64,000 nt of DNA from Parietichytrium sp. I65-24A (GCA_012862575.1 BLSF01000061.1:1-64000); one strand, 5' to 3'. Shown: positions 33,816 to 45,351, counted from the stretch's first letter. Made by a program: numbers and translations. The notes: generated by a model from the sequence alone, not told the origin.

Positions 33816-36800
33816 GTAAAGAAATCTACTAATTTATCTGTTGTTGGATTGACGCGCTTCATCTTCTTCTTTTTCATCATTTCTTCTTCATCGAATGATC
33901 GCTTTCGTTTCTCTGGGAGTGTAATTTGATGAGTTCGAAGGAACTTTTTCGCAATACTCTCCGGGTAAGAACGAGAAGCTTTCGTCGTCGTCTTGTTTGT
34001 TCCCGAGAATTCGTACAAGACTTGACTCACATGTCTGACAGGCGTTATCCCATTCATTTCACAGAATCGACGGTACATTGCCTGTTCAAAATCTTCATTG
34101 TACTCGGTGAAAGCAGATTCCCCGGTATCATCGTCGTCGTCGTCGTCGTCGAGATCGGGCGCTGATACTCTATGAATGACCATCTTGCGATTCGGGTTTG
34201 GTTGTAAACTGGTCGTCTTGAACAGAAAAGGCACCAGATTGTGGTACTGAACGCCGGTAATCACCTTTTCGCGCGGGCGCAGATGGGCATGCGAATACGA
34301 CTCATGAAAGACATGATGTAAAATGTCCTCCGCGTCGAACGATTGTACTTGCTCCATGTACGATTTCATCAGGTAAACCTGCTTGGTCTTGCCACTGAAT
34401 TTGAAAATGGTCTTGCCGTTCTTAGATGAACTTCGCATGGCAGCAAGTGTCGCATGTACATTCTCCTTACTCAGCCGCGACGAGGCGTTCATATGCCCGC
34501 CGCTACTTGTCTGAGAAGAGGTCAAATCATATGCCAATGCCTCCATGGATGTGACAGTGTCGTTTGGCGTGTAGAAATAGACGCCGTCTTCTGTCACATC
34601 GTACACTGACTCGTCATCAAGGTCCTTGACGAATTTTGATTCAAGGTATCGAAGCAGTAATTTCGCCACCGTTACGAAATTCTCGTTCAAAAAGGAATGC
34701 TTCATCAGCGAGAGGGTGAAGAACGCAATTTCCTCGTCACAAAACAAGTATTCGCGAATTCCGTAAATGTGCTTGGTGAGATCAAACTGCCCATTCAACC
34801 CGTATCCTTGCTCACTCGTCGGATCGTTGAAGAACTTTTTACAGGCGCGCATCAGCACCAACGCACGAGCAAAGCAAAACATCTTTTTGGTCAGTCGAAC
34901 AACCTCTTGCGTCTCAAACATGATGTCATGGCGCAGCATGTAATCAAACATCTTGGAATACATCACTTTGGCCACCGACATGTCCACATCAGGCAACACC
35001 ATGGTAAAGATGAGTTTCTCCACGAGGCAGATCTGATACTGCTCCAAGCGCGACGCCAAGATCAACTGTTTCATCTGATTTTTCATTTTCACGTCATTGC
35101 CGTAGACATTAGAAATCTTGTCCAGAACGTTGAAGCCCGGGCGGTCGTAATCATTGACCATCACCTGAATGAACCGCGACGCCATCGCTTCATGGATCTT
35201 GTCAGGACTCTCATTTGTACCCGCGATTTCAACCCCAATAGACTCTGATTCAGTATACCTGGTGACGCGCGCCTTCGTATCATTGTCAATACTAAACGTT
35301 GCCGCCCTGACTTTACACGTTGTCAGACGATCTTTCTCAATGGGGTCACCCGTGGATGGGCCGCCATCGCGACCGTTGCTCTGCCCTATACCAAGCTTGT
35401 GATTAGGTGCCTCCGAAAAGAGCACAATATGATCGTTGTTGTCCTTTTCACTCGTGTCCGCCTTGGCTGTAATGTGCGTGAGGGACGTGGTGGTGATTGG
35501 AATGGACAACTTCTCCATAGTCTCTATAGTCCGAGATTTCCCCTTGCTTCCGCCCCCGACCATCAAGACGTTCAAATGCAAATCAAACTCATGACGGTAT
35601 GCATCGCGAATACAGATCATACAAATCAGCATGGTAATGTGTGTAACGGAGGTCTCCAATACATTCTCAATATCATAGAGCAACTTGGCCATCATGTTGC
35701 CGAAAAAGCTCAGCTTGACATCCAGCACAGGAATTGTGGTACCATTTGTATGAACCGACATGGACCGTTGCAGGTTATTCTTGTTCAAATAGGCAAACAT
35801 CCCCTTGATCGGGTCGCTGAGTAGTGCAGATGGTGTCCAGATGTGCTTAAACATTTGAAGCGAGCGGCGACGGAAATTGTCGAGTGACATTGGATCGAAC
35901 GGGTCGACTGATTTACCGGCAGCGTATTCTAGCTCATTTCGAAACTCGTTCAGATCATTACGCTTCAAGTATCTGAGCTTGCGATACCTTTTCTTCAAAA
36001 AGGAATTATCAGTGATGCGCATGTAGTCCTCTTCCAATTGACGCTTGGTTCGGTTATTGTGCCAGTTGAACGAGTATGGCAAAGAGAAGGACATTAGCTG
36101 CAGAGGTCGGAAATACATGTGTTTCAGTTCAAATGTGCATTGCGGGAACGGGAATGTTAAGAGTTCTTCGTTCATATCTGCTTGCAGGGGGTGCATTCCT
36201 GACAAGCGCGAGTTTGCAAAGGTGAACAACCGAGAGTAGTGAAGCGAGTGACTGTTCAATGGCCGCATGGAAACTTCGTCGGTACCGTTCTCAAAGGCTC
36301 CTGTCAATGGATCATCATCTCCATAACCATCATCATCCATCGCAACGGTCTGATCATCGTCGTCGTCGTCGTTGTCGTTGTCGTGGTCTTCCTTACACAG
36401 ACCCATCATGCGCTGGTACGCACTACACCGCTTTAGCCAATCTTTCATTTTCAAGATTCGGCGATGGGATTCATACGTCTCGATATACTGCTTCCATTCC
36501 TTTGCTTTGTTCGACCCCAATTTCCGTTGGATCTTTTTGCAATAACTTGCATTGTCCTGGAAAAAACTGTCGATACCAGCATCTACATCCAACCTATCAT
36601 CATAAATGTACAAGATGAACCGAATCCCGATCACATTAATCAAGTAAGGGGTCGTGTCCGTTTCGGGATTGTACGTTGCGGGCATTAGGTATTCCATGTA
36701 GATGCGAATACGAGGGTTCTGGGTTCCAGCGTCCAGTAACTTATCCTTACGGTAATCCGTATAGAACAGCTTAGTGGACATCTGTGCAAACGAGAGTAGG

Positions 36801-37042
36801 ATGTCACGGTAATAATTGGCCTCCTGGGTGGTGAAAAATTCATTCAACGTACAAGCAGATGACCGCAGTACATGTTTCGGCACCGTGAAAGCGATGATGG
36901 TTGGGGATTCATCCGTCAGTTCCATATCATCAACACTGACCTGATTCGTCAGGTTTGGAGCTGACTTTGGGTGATCACTTGGTCGGAGTGGCAGCAAGAG
37001 TGGTGGCGGAGAATCGTCGTTGCTGTTGTTGTTGTTGTCCAT
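33812..37042 (-). CDS. SF3/D5-like replicative helicase (AAA+)
   Basis: At 1076 residues this is the largest protein here. A Walker A loop, LMVGGGSKGKSRTIETM, lies near residues 490-505. A Walker B-like HIVLFSEA follows about 50 residues on, and a sensor segment VEIAGTNESP precedes AMASRFIQVMVND, matching the superfamily 3 helicase order A, B, C. The N-terminal 450 residues could hold a primase-like domain, but I cannot see its catalytic residues. Asp-rich runs are inserted near residues 225-240 and 985. It probably unwinds DNA at the fork. Its stop codon interleaves with that of the TBP gene (TTAG). Confidence 0.7.
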   Translation of the reverse strand: MDNNNNSNDDSPPPLLLPLRPSDHPKSAPNLTNQVSVDDMELTDESPTIIAFTVPKHVLRSSACTLNEFFTTQEANYYRDILLSFAQMSTKLFYTDYRKDKLLDAGTQNPRIRIYMEYLMPATYNPETDTTPYLINVIGIRFILYIYDDRLDVDAGIDSFFQDNASYCKKIQRKLGSNKAKEWKQYIETYESHRRILKMKDWLKRCSAYQRMMGLCKEDHDNDNDDDDDDQTVAMDDDGYGDDDPLTGAFENGTDEVSMRPLNSHSLHYSRLFTFANSRLSGMHPLQADMNEELLTFPFPQCTFELKHMYFRPLQLMSFSLPYSFNWHNNRTKRQLEEDYMRITDNSFLKKRYRKLRYLKRNDLNEFRNELEYAAGKSVDPFDPMSLDNFRRRSLQMFKHIWTPSALLSDPIKGMFAYLNKNNLQRSMSVHTNGTTIPVLDVKLSFFGNMMAKLLYDIENVLETSVTHITMLICMICIRDAYRHEFDLHLNVLMVGGGSKGKSRTIETMEKLSIPITTTSLTHITAKADTSEKDNNDHIVLFSEAPNHKLGIGQSNGRDGGPSTGDPIEKDRLTTCKVRAATFSIDNDTKARVTRYTESESIGVEIAGTNESPDKIHEAMASRFIQVMVNDYDRPGFNVLDKISNVYGNDVKMKNQMKQLILASRLEQYQICLVEKLIFTMVLPDVDMSVAKVMYSKMFDYMLRHDIMFETQEVVRLTKKMFCFARALVLMRACKKFFNDPTSEQGYGLNGQFDLTKHIYGIREYLFCDEEIAFFTLSLMKHSFLNENFVTVAKLLLRYLESKFVKDLDDESVYDVTEDGVYFYTPNDTVTSMEALAYDLTSSQTSSGGHMNASSRLSKENVHATLAAMRSSSKNGKTIFKFSGKTKQVYLMKSYMEQVQSFDAEDILHHVFHESYSHAHLRPREKVITGVQYHNLVPFLFKTTSLQPNPNRKMVIHRVSAPDLDDDDDDDDTGESAFTEYNEDFEQAMYRRFCEMNGITPVRHVSQVLYEFSGTNKTTTKASRSYPESIAKKFLRTHQITLPEKRKRSFDEEEMMKKKKMKRVNPTTDKLVDFFT

Positions 37043-37205
37043 CGTCCTTGTGACTGTGTCGCGTTGGTTGTTTGAGTTTTGGTTCTGTCGTCATAAAAGA
37101 GTGAGCTCTTTAAAAAAAGTCAAAGAATTCCTCTGCCGATATCTATACCAGAACCACACAGAGTATTAGCTAACCTAAGGCTAATATAGTCTTTGTTACC
37201 CAAAA

Positions 37206-37631
37206 ATGATTAGCACATTGGCCGCGCTGGTACGGCGATTCGTTTCGTTCGTTTCTTCATTCAAGCTGCTGCGCGGCGGCGGCAGAGATGTTGACAAATT
37301 CGGCAAACAAGAGCACACGGTTTATTGTTTTCAAAACTCAGAACGGTATTCTCCGCGCCAGTTTACATTGACAGATGTCTGTCTGCATAGTATTTTAGAA
37401 AATCAAAAGAACAATGAGCAACTCCGCGCCATGATTGTCGAGTTGCTTCCCGTTCAAGTCTCTCTCTATTTACAGAGAAAACGTGCGACGCGGATCATTC
37501 GAACATTTATGCGCTGGTGTTTTCTCCATCGGAAGTCAGCCTATGTCAAGCGTCGACTCAGACATGAAATCGTTAGCGGAAAGTTCAACGAGCGGAAAGT
37601 ATATATATTCAAAAACTTTGCTTACATTTGA
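37206..37631 (+). CDS. Family C protein with IQ-like helix, 141 aa
   Basis: This is a paralog of the protein at 37989-38402; shared blocks are a CLHSILENQ/CIHQALEDP helix, ELLPVQVSLYL against EFLPQQLSEYL, and ATRIIRTFMRWCFLHRK against ASRIIRNFMRWCFINRN. The last block has the spacing of an IQ motif (I-x4-R-x5-R/K), with Arg in place of Gln. A calmodulin-like or EF-hand partner is therefore possible. A basic N-terminus with a Gly-rich patch precedes it. Confidence 0.65.
   Translation: MISTLAALVRRFVSFVSSFKLLRGGGRDVDKFGKQEHTVYCFQNSERYSPRQFTLTDVCLHSILENQKNNEQLRAMIVELLPVQVSLYLQRKRATRIIRTFMRWCFLHRKSAYVKRRLRHEIVSGKFNERKVYIFKNFAYI
37600..37608 (+). promoter_or_regulatory. TATATATAT promoter of the ATG8-like gene
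   Basis: Lies inside the 3' end of the preceding gene and 31 bases upstream of the ATG at 37639. It decides the start of the ATG8-like gene. Confidence 0.7.
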
Positions 37632-37638
37632 CGAAGAA

Positions 37639-37983
37639 ATGACTGAACAGCGATTGAAGAACAAGAATAAAATTTATGTGAGAGTGTTTCATACAAGCCG
37701 CCACCCACCTCATGTGACGGTGTTTTCCAATTTCAATGTCTTTGACACTTTACTCGTGGGGCATTTTATGTATCAATTGAGAACCTTAAAAAAGTCCGAA
37801 GCCACGGAAGCGCTCTATCTCATGCTGGAGTACCTAGACAAGACCACGGGCGAAAAAAAATACATCATCCCGACTGGGACGGCCAAGCTTAAAGATGTCT
37901 TTGAAGAGCACAAACGAGACGATGTAGTCCCGAATCAGCAGGTGCTTGTTTTCCATCTCAGGTTTGAAAACACCTTCGGTTAA
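37639..37983 (+). CDS. ATG8/GABARAP-like ubiquitin-fold protein, already ending in Gly
   Basis: The 114 residues compare with 117-125 for cellular ATG8. The C-terminus is FEEHKRDD...VLVFHLRFENTFG, against [22 protein letters not shown] in yeast and plant ATG8. Upstream, TLLVGHFMYQLRTLKKS matches DLTVGQFVYVIRKRIML, and the ALYLMLEYLD strand matches AIFIFVND. An insertion of about 10 residues (TTGEKKYIIPTG) follows that strand, and the two N-terminal ATG8 helices are reduced to about 12 residues. The protein ends exactly at the conjugation glycine, so it would not need ATG4 trimming. The start is set by the TATA box at 37600. It might be lipidated, act as a decoy for LIR-containing receptors, or block autophagy; this is inference. 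Confidence 0.82.
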   Translation: MTEQRLKNKNKIYVRVFHTSRHPPHVTVFSNFNVFDTLLVGHFMYQLRTLKKSEATEALYLMLEYLDKTTGEKKYIIPTGTAKLKDVFEEHKRDDVVPNQQVLVFHLRFENTFG

Positions 37984-37988
37984 AAAAA

Positions 37989-38398
37989 ATGATCAAAATG
38001 CCAAGTCGATTTCTTCGCTTCCTTTTCAGTGTTGCCACAGGACAGTTCTCTTGGTATGAGACGTTTGGGTTTGGTGGGGAGAAAGAGAGACTTTGTTACA
38101 GTGTCTTTTCGTTTCAATACGCACCGCGATACGCGCCACCACCGCCTCACTCTTCCTCATTGATGAACATTTGCATTCATCAAGCACTTGAAGACCCTTC
38201 CATGAAACAGTTTATTGCCGAATTTTTACCTCAACAACTCTCTGAATATCTTCGCTCCAAGTTCGCGTCAAGAATCATACGAAATTTTATGCGATGGTGT
38301 TTTATCAACAGAAATCTCACCATGTATTATGTCTTGCGCCAAAGAAATACTATCATCGTCAATGGTAAAATAAATAATCTACAAATTAATTGCTACAA

Positions 38399-38402
<4 letters not shown>
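37989..38402 (+). CDS. Family C protein with IQ-like helix, 137 aa
   Basis: Paralog of the protein at 37206-37631, so the ATG8-like gene sits between two related genes. ATG at 37989 or 37998 is possible. It has an aromatic-rich N-terminus, a Pro run (APPPPH) and the IQ-like helix near residues 90-108. Its stop codon interleaves with that of the next convergent gene (TTAG at 38399-38402). Confidence 0.65.
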
Positions 38403-40563
<2,161 letters not shown>

Positions 40564-40649
40564 TGACGGTTGGGATACTTATAGTAAACGCTATCTAATC
40601 TGTATGACTCAATATGTAACTAAAACGCTAACATCCAATAGAGTGTCGG

Positions 40650-41765
40650 ATGAGCCTCAGCTCTCGAAGGGAAACACAGCAGACACCGAATGAGAGAAGA
40701 CAGGCAGAACAAGCCACCATGATCATGTCGTACCATTCCGCGCCCGCGCCAAACCCATACTTCTTCGCGAATGAGGCCGTGAGACAAGCAGGTGAGGTAC
40801 AATTACCGCCTAGTCTTGCGAAATCCAAACGTTTCAAACGAAAGCCGCCTGCTGATGAGCAGCAGCAGCAACAACAACAACAACAACCAAAGAAGAAGAA
40901 AGTTAAGGTGACGATGATGCAGAAAGACAATAAAAGCCTCAACAAGTACCAACTTGATGCGGCGATCCGTAAACTTCTCGCCGAACCCAATGGCGAAAAT
41001 GAGCCTGCAAATCAGCTCAACCAAAAATGCGACGACGAAGAATATATCGAACCAACTGAAAGTTACAACACGATGTTTGGACTTTCGGATGAGTTCCTCT
41101 TGTACACATGGTGCCGAATGCAGCCGGAGACACATGAACAGTGGATGATGTTCATTCGCGCGACACATCACCCGCATATTATTCCCGCACTTCAGGATGC
41201 ACGGAGGTTGTACATAAAACTCATTCAGAAACACCCAGCGTTGCGTCTGCAATTCCCAACCTTTCCATTCATAAGAGAAGCATTTCCAACATCTCTTACC
41301 TTATTAACCGGCACAAATGCCGGAGAAAGGTTGCTGACACTGTGGCAACAATACAAGCCAGTCAATTGGTTGATGTGGACAAAGATGGTCATCTCAACGA
41401 GAATGGATATTACTGTAGCAAGTGCGATCAAGTTCGTTCATGATACACCCGGAGTGGGACAACGTTGTTTCCCTTTAGATTGGGGAGTTGAGTATGAAGT
41501 GAAGGCTAAAACGATGCTACCGAGACAATTTCAGTTGCTCTTGATGCGCGCTTATGAGCATTTCAATACAGAGGAAGCATCTTTTTTTTGCACACATTGC
41601 CTCAGTGAATCAACAAAAAGTGAAAATATGGTGCTTCCATATTGCGGGCATTTCATTTGCAACGACTGCCAAGCTAAGCACAAGTTTTCCAACTGTTCGC
41701 AGTGCTCCATGAAGGTATGGTTTGAGCCACTTTTTTATTTCACAGTTGTTGACAAAAAAAAGTAA
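40650..41765 (+). CDS. RING-finger protein, probable E3 ubiquitin ligase
   Basis: Residues about 310-350 form a C3HC4-type RING: CTHC, then CGHFICNDC, then CSQC, with normal spacing. The N-terminal 90 residues are low-complexity (Gln run, Lys-rich PKKKKVKV, a nuclear-signal-like patch). The middle 200 residues are an unassigned helical domain, probably for substrate binding. RING proteins recruit E2 enzymes to ubiquitinate targets; viral ones often remove host restriction factors. Confidence 0.85.
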   Translation: MSLSSRRETQQTPNERRQAEQATMIMSYHSAPAPNPYFFANEAVRQAGEVQLPPSLAKSKRFKRKPPADEQQQQQQQQQPKKKKVKVTMMQKDNKSLNKYQLDAAIRKLLAEPNGENEPANQLNQKCDDEEYIEPTESYNTMFGLSDEFLLYTWCRMQPETHEQWMMFIRATHHPHIIPALQDARRLYIKLIQKHPALRLQFPTFPFIREAFPTSLTLLTGTNAGERLLTLWQQYKPVNWLMWTKMVISTRMDITVASAIKFVHDTPGVGQRCFPLDWGVEYEVKAKTMLPRQFQLLLMRAYEHFNTEEASFFCTHCLSESTKSENMVLPYCGHFICNDCQAKHKFSNCSQCSMKVWFEPLFYFTVVDKKK

Positions 41766-41903
41766 ATCAAAAAATCATTTTTTCTTTCTTTTATTCATTC
41801 GAAGATAAAGATCCATGCTCAACACCACTAGGAGAACAAGTAGGTATCGAAGTGGACACATTTGTATTGTTTCTTTCTTTCTTTCTTTCTTTCTTATTTA
41901 TCT
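41766..41903. other. Intergenic AT-rich spacer with (TTTC)n
   Basis: Contains a TTTCTTTCTTTC run at 41869-41895 near the 3' end of the next minus-strand gene. I see no gene. Confidence 0.5.
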
Positions 41904-42980
41904 CTAGTACAATTTCGACATGAGCGGGAAATCGAGGTACACCTGGATCGAGATCGGGGCCACACCGCGGCTGTATAAATAGCTCGTGTCACGCGAGACG
42001 CTGTACTTGTCACGCATTTCATACGTGTTGTCGGCGGCAAAGGAAATGTACTCCGCTGCACGACCAACGCGCCAATAGGTCCCGCATTCCTCTTCGTTCT
42101 GATCGTTACGGTAGACGAGATCTTTGAAATCGGGCGTGTTGCGGTTGTTGTGGAAAGGAATGATTTGCCAGATCAGTTTCCCCGCGATCCCGTCCACCTG
42201 ACTCCCCATGTTGCGCAGCGATGCGTTGATTTGCATCTGGTACTTGTGCGAGCGGTCGGTTGGGATGCGGATTTTCTTCAAGAGGAAATACAAGGTGTTG
42301 AACGGCTGTATAATGTTGCCGTCATAACTCCAATAATCTTGCATTTGCACCGATCCACGCACGGATAAAGTCATCTGGCGCGTTGCCTGTGATTGGTAGA
42401 TGATCCCCGCCGTGTGATCCGTCACTTTCATGACCCCGAAAGGACGGAAATTGTCCATGATGTACTCTTTGGTGATCCGATCATCACGCAAGTTGGCGCG
42501 CGATCTATCATCGAGCAAACTCAAATTACGTGCCATGTCACGCGCATTGTGGTACTCTTCCGCGGTATCAAATAAGCTGGGATCCTCTAAACGCTGCATG
42601 TCATCCATCGCTGGATTAATGCCACGATTTGGGCCATGTAAAAACTCTTTTGCCTGGGCATTTGCCAAGAACAAGTTGACCTGCTGCAGACTGAGAAGCC
42701 GGCAATCGTTGTTGCGCAAATCATAAAAGGCATAGTTCATATTATTGAGATAATCTTCATCGCGAACTTTGCTATTGATGCTGACATTGATCGTGCCATT
42801 CGCCTGAAACTCCCCGACGGTCTCAAACTCGTCCTTTGCCGAGATGGAAGGGATGTACTCTGAGGTCAAGTACGGCCGAACACCGCCAGGACGCAAATCA
42901 CCACGAAGGGTCTCCCAAGTCTTGGCAGAATTGAGCGAGGAGGAGAGGTTCGGGGAAACATTCTCTGGATAACGTGACAT
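41904..42980 (-). CDS. Candidate virion structural protein, 358 aa
   Basis: No family is recognised by motif. The sequence is well-ordered, free of low-complexity runs (rare in this window), beta-rich with alternating polar/hydrophobic strands (MTLSVRGSVQMQDYW, ISIQVYLDFPL), and rich in Asn, Arg and Tyr, like a capsid component. The gene lacks a TATATA box and instead has a TTTAAATTC-type tract before the ATG, suggesting a different (late) promoter class. A capsid triplex subunit is one possibility given the protease at 13.4 kb, but this is a guess. Confidence 0.5.
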   Translation of the reverse strand: MSRYPENVSPNLSSSLNSAKTWETLRGDLRPGGVRPYLTSEYIPSISAKDEFETVGEFQANGTINVSINSKVRDEDYLNNMNYAFYDLRNNDCRLLSLQQVNLFLANAQAKEFLHGPNRGINPAMDDMQRLEDPSLFDTAEEYHNARDMARNLSLLDDRSRANLRDDRITKEYIMDNFRPFGVMKVTDHTAGIIYQSQATRQMTLSVRGSVQMQDYWSYDGNIIQPFNTLYFLLKKIRIPTDRSHKYQMQINASLRNMGSQVDGIAGKLIWQIIPFHNNRNTPDFKDLVYRNDQNEEECGTYWRVGRAAEYISFAADNTYEMRDKYSVSRDTSYLYSRGVAPISIQVYLDFPLMSKLY

Positions 42981-43088
42981 TTGAATTTAGTTGATTTGAA
43001 TTTAAGAGATACGATTGTTCATGTATATGTTTTTAGCGAATTTGTGGATCACGCAACTTGCCGCATGAATCTCTCAAAAGTAGAAAGC

Positions 43089-43113
43089 GGTGATTCCATC
43101 GGTGGTTTCATCA
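43089..43113. repeat. Single arm of the GGTGGTTTC inverted-repeat family
   Basis: GTGATTCCATCGGTGGTTTC in the short space between two genes matches one arm of the elements at 45233, 46443 and 54127. Confidence 0.6.
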
Positions 43114-43125
43114 AATCAACGCCTG

Positions 43126-43920
43126 TCATTTACGAAATTTGCCACACGTCTTGCAGCGACATTGACGACGACGGGCGGTCGTTCTCAATTTTTTCGCATC
43201 GGGATTATCTGAGTCGGAATCATCTGAGTTGGAATCTTCGTTTTTTTCGTAAAGCCAATCATAGCCAGAATTTCTTCGACGGTTGCGTTGAACTGTGAAT
43301 TCAGTCGTGTTCATAAAATGACTATACAGCATCTCTCGATAGATTTTGGCGTCGTCATCAGTGATAACATAATGATCTGGTATTGATTGTAATGTTTCAT
43401 TTGAACCTAATTTCACCACCTTGCGAACGATAGTCTTGATGTGTTTCAATTTCATATCATCTCTATTGAAGTGGTCTTTGTTGATTTCCGGAAAACTCTG
43501 TATGGAGGTTTCAAATAAGCTGCCAATTTCAGCCGTGTACTCGAATCGCTTCAAACCTGTCACCGTCTTTTGTTCGAATTCAAACTCGGGCAACAATTCA
43601 CTTTCATCCAACACAATGTTCTCTGTATCAATCATGTTGACGCGATAATATTCCGCATCTTCTTGACTGATATAATACTCTTTTGGGGTATTCGCGTCCC
43701 CCATTTTCAATCGTACGATTCTACGAATGATCTCTTTGACCATTGGTAACAATGTTTTGTCGTTGTCATCTTTCCCTTCAATGGCATATTCGTCTTCATC
43801 GCCACATTCGTCATACAAGTCTTCCATTACATTTTCAAGTAGCGTATAAAATTCATCGTAGTACCCGAAACGCTTGAGCTCGAGGACGGAAATATCATGG
43901 AATTCAAAAACTGGTGACAT
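43126..43920 (-). CDS. Protein with two internal repeats and a C-terminal Cys cluster, 264 aa
   Basis: Residues about 5-100 and 108-205 are homologous halves: LELKRFGYYDEF against GLKRFEYTAEIG, EIIRRIVRLKMG against TIVRKVVKLGSN, and YYISQEDAEYYR against YVITDDDAKIYR. An acidic Ser/Asp stretch and a basic end with CRCKTCG follow, which may bind zinc. No family is recognised. Confidence 0.75.
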   Translation of the reverse strand: MSPVFEFHDISVLELKRFGYYDEFYTLLENVMEDLYDECGDEDEYAIEGKDDNDKTLLPMVKEIIRRIVRLKMGDANTPKEYYISQEDAEYYRVNMIDTENIVLDESELLPEFEFEQKTVTGLKRFEYTAEIGSLFETSIQSFPEINKDHFNRDDMKLKHIKTIVRKVVKLGSNETLQSIPDHYVITDDDAKIYREMLYSHFMNTTEFTVQRNRRRNSGYDWLYEKNEDSNSDDSDSDNPDAKKLRTTARRRQCRCKTCGKFRK

Positions 43921-43987
43921 CGTGGTTTCTTCTTCTAAAAAACAAGAAGCAGTATATACGACATCTGTCCGTTTTTCTCTGCCGAAA

Positions 43988-43998
43988 CCCTAACCCTA
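43988..43998. repeat. Telomere-like (CCCTAA)2
   Basis: CCCTAACCCTA shortly upstream of the microprotein array. Confidence 0.7.
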
Positions 43999-44062
43999 CT
44001 CCAACGGCTTTTCATGTTCTCCCCCACCCCATCCGAGACCGACACCACCACCAGACCCAGAA

Positions 44063-44191
44063 ATGCGTCCACCTGCTGACCATCACGACGACGACGGGCT
44101 TCTCAACGACAATCTCTTGCTTCATCTTTTTGCTTGTCTGACGTTGGTTTCATTGTGTGCGTCCGTTGCGATTGTGTTGTTGATTCCATGA
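44063..44191 (+). CDS. Tail-anchored microprotein, 42 aa
   Basis: Short acidic/His N-terminus (DHHDDDG) followed by a hydrophobic C-terminal segment (about residues 20-42). Its TGA overlaps the next ATG as ATGA at 44188. The shared layout with the following genes is the reason to call it. Confidence 0.55.
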   Translation: MRPPADHHDDDGLLNDNLLLHLFACLTLVSLCASVAIVLLIP

Positions 44192-44376
44192 TGAGATACC
44201 ACGTCGAGAGACCGGAAGAAGAAGCAGCAGCAGAAACAGAAATTGAAATTGATGATCCAGAAGAAGACGGCGGTAGCAGCAGCAACGGCAATCCATTCTT
44301 GTATTGTCTCCTATTTCTTACTGGTTCGATAATTGTAGGGTTCTTCTATCTGTTTTTCAAACGAGTTTTACCATGA
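44188..44376 (+). CDS. Tail-anchored microprotein (type D), 62 aa
   Basis: Acidic N-terminal half (PEEEAAAETEIEIDD), then a GNPFLYCLLFLTGSIIVGFF membrane segment and a short basic tail. ATGA overlaps join it to both neighbours. A related partial segment lies at 45625-45756. Confidence 0.65.
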   Translation: MMRYHVERPEEEAAAETEIEIDDPEEDGGSSSNGNPFLYCLLFLTGSIIVGFFYLFFKRVLP

Positions 44377-44681
44377 ATTCAAGAAAAAACGTCCCGCCCC
44401 GTTGCAATCGAGCCGCAAGCAACAGAAGCAGCAAAACAACCAACAGCAGATCCCCAATACACAAGATGTTGAAAAAAGAAGCAGCAGTAGTACTGAGAAG
44501 ACCTGAAAAGGTAGTGGCGGCTGAAAATCGACCCGAAGAAGAAGAAGAAGAGAGTGATGAAGAAAACGTTAACAATCATCCATTCATCCAAGTCATGGCG
44601 TTTTTGGCGCTTTTGACGGGTAGTGCCGTTATCGCGTTTTTATTTAGCCGTCTAACCTACAACTCGGAAGTAATGCATTGA
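44373..44681 (+). CDS. Tail-anchored microprotein (type A), 102 aa
   Basis: Begins MNSRKNVPP at an ATGA overlap with the previous gene. Basic Ser/Arg/Asn-rich start, acidic EEEEEES block, then HPFIQVMAFLALLTGSAVIA as the membrane segment. Related to the 57-residue protein at 45820. Confidence 0.65.
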   Translation: MNSRKNVPPRCNRAASNRSSKTTNSRSPIHKMLKKEAAVVLRRPEKVVAAENRPEEEEEESDEENVNNHPFIQVMAFLALLTGSAVIAFLFSRLTYNSEVMH

Positions 44682-44746
44682 CCACCAGCAACAGCAACAG
44701 CAGCAGCAGCAACAACAGCAGCAGACCCCCAAAGGCAGCACGAAAG

Positions 44747-44962
44747 ATGCCAATGACAGAGTCAAGTGCACTTGAGGAAAAGCTACTTTTCAAAGAAGAA
44801 GAAGAGCAACTTGACGACAACGAAGAAGAAGAAGACGAAGAAGACAATTATAACACGATTTTAAGCGAGTTTTGGTTTGTCCAAGTTGCGTCCATTTTGG
44901 CACTTTTCACTGGATGTGTGATTGCTGGTAGTACTTTTCTCGCTCAGGAACAACAACAATGA
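44747..44962 (+). CDS. Tail-anchored microprotein (type B), 71 aa
   Basis: Starts MPMTESSALEEKLLF after a CAG-rich leader. Acidic run of about 20 residues, then SEFWFVQVASILALFTGC as membrane segment and a short Gln tail. Near-identical copies are at 46038 and 46638. Its stop overlaps the next ATG (ATGA at 44959). Confidence 0.7.
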   Translation: MPMTESSALEEKLLFKEEEEQLDDNEEEEDEEDNYNTILSEFWFVQVASILALFTGCVIAGSTFLAQEQQQ

Positions 44963-45147
44963 TGATGTCAACAACAAAAACAACAACAACATTTGGGGAT
45001 GAATATGATGAAGAAAGTCAAAGTGTGTCCATTGGAGTGCGAGAATACTATGCTCTTCACTTTATTGCATGCCTTGCTGGAGCATCAGCCTTGCTCTACT
45101 TGGTCGCGCTCACCTTTGAATCGATTCGTTATGTTAGTCTTCCATAA
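44959..45147 (+). CDS. Microprotein (type C), 62 aa
   Basis: Starts MMMSTTKTTTT, then DEESQSVSIGVREYY and a hydrophobic span ALHFIACLAGASALLYLVAL. Unlike types A and B it has a short positively charged tail. A copy follows at 45352 and a partial one at 48930. Confidence 0.7.
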   Translation: MMMSTTKTTTTFGDEYDEESQSVSIGVREYYALHFIACLAGASALLYLVALTFESIRYVSLP

Positions 45148-45232
45148 ACACAAGAAGAAGAAGAAGTTTACGTGCTTGCACATCTCGCATTACTTACGTG
45201 TCTTGAATGTAGGAAATACTGAAAGAAGGATG

Positions 45233-45310
45233 GTTGAAACCACCGTTGGAATCACCCCGTTGATTCTTTTCACGCAAATAATTAAGGCCTTGATTCCAAT
45301 GGTGGTTTCA
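45233..45310. repeat. Inverted repeat GAAACCACC...GGTGGTTTC plus TAACCCTA
   Basis: Left arm TTGAAACCACCGTTGGAATC and right arm TTGATTCCAATGGTGGTTTC enclose about 35 bases. Eight bases beyond the right arm is TAACCCTA (45318-45325). It lies in the spacer between two microprotein blocks. Confidence 0.8.
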
Positions 45311-45351
45311 GAAACTCTAACCCTATCGCTCTTTATATTCCGAGTCATGCA

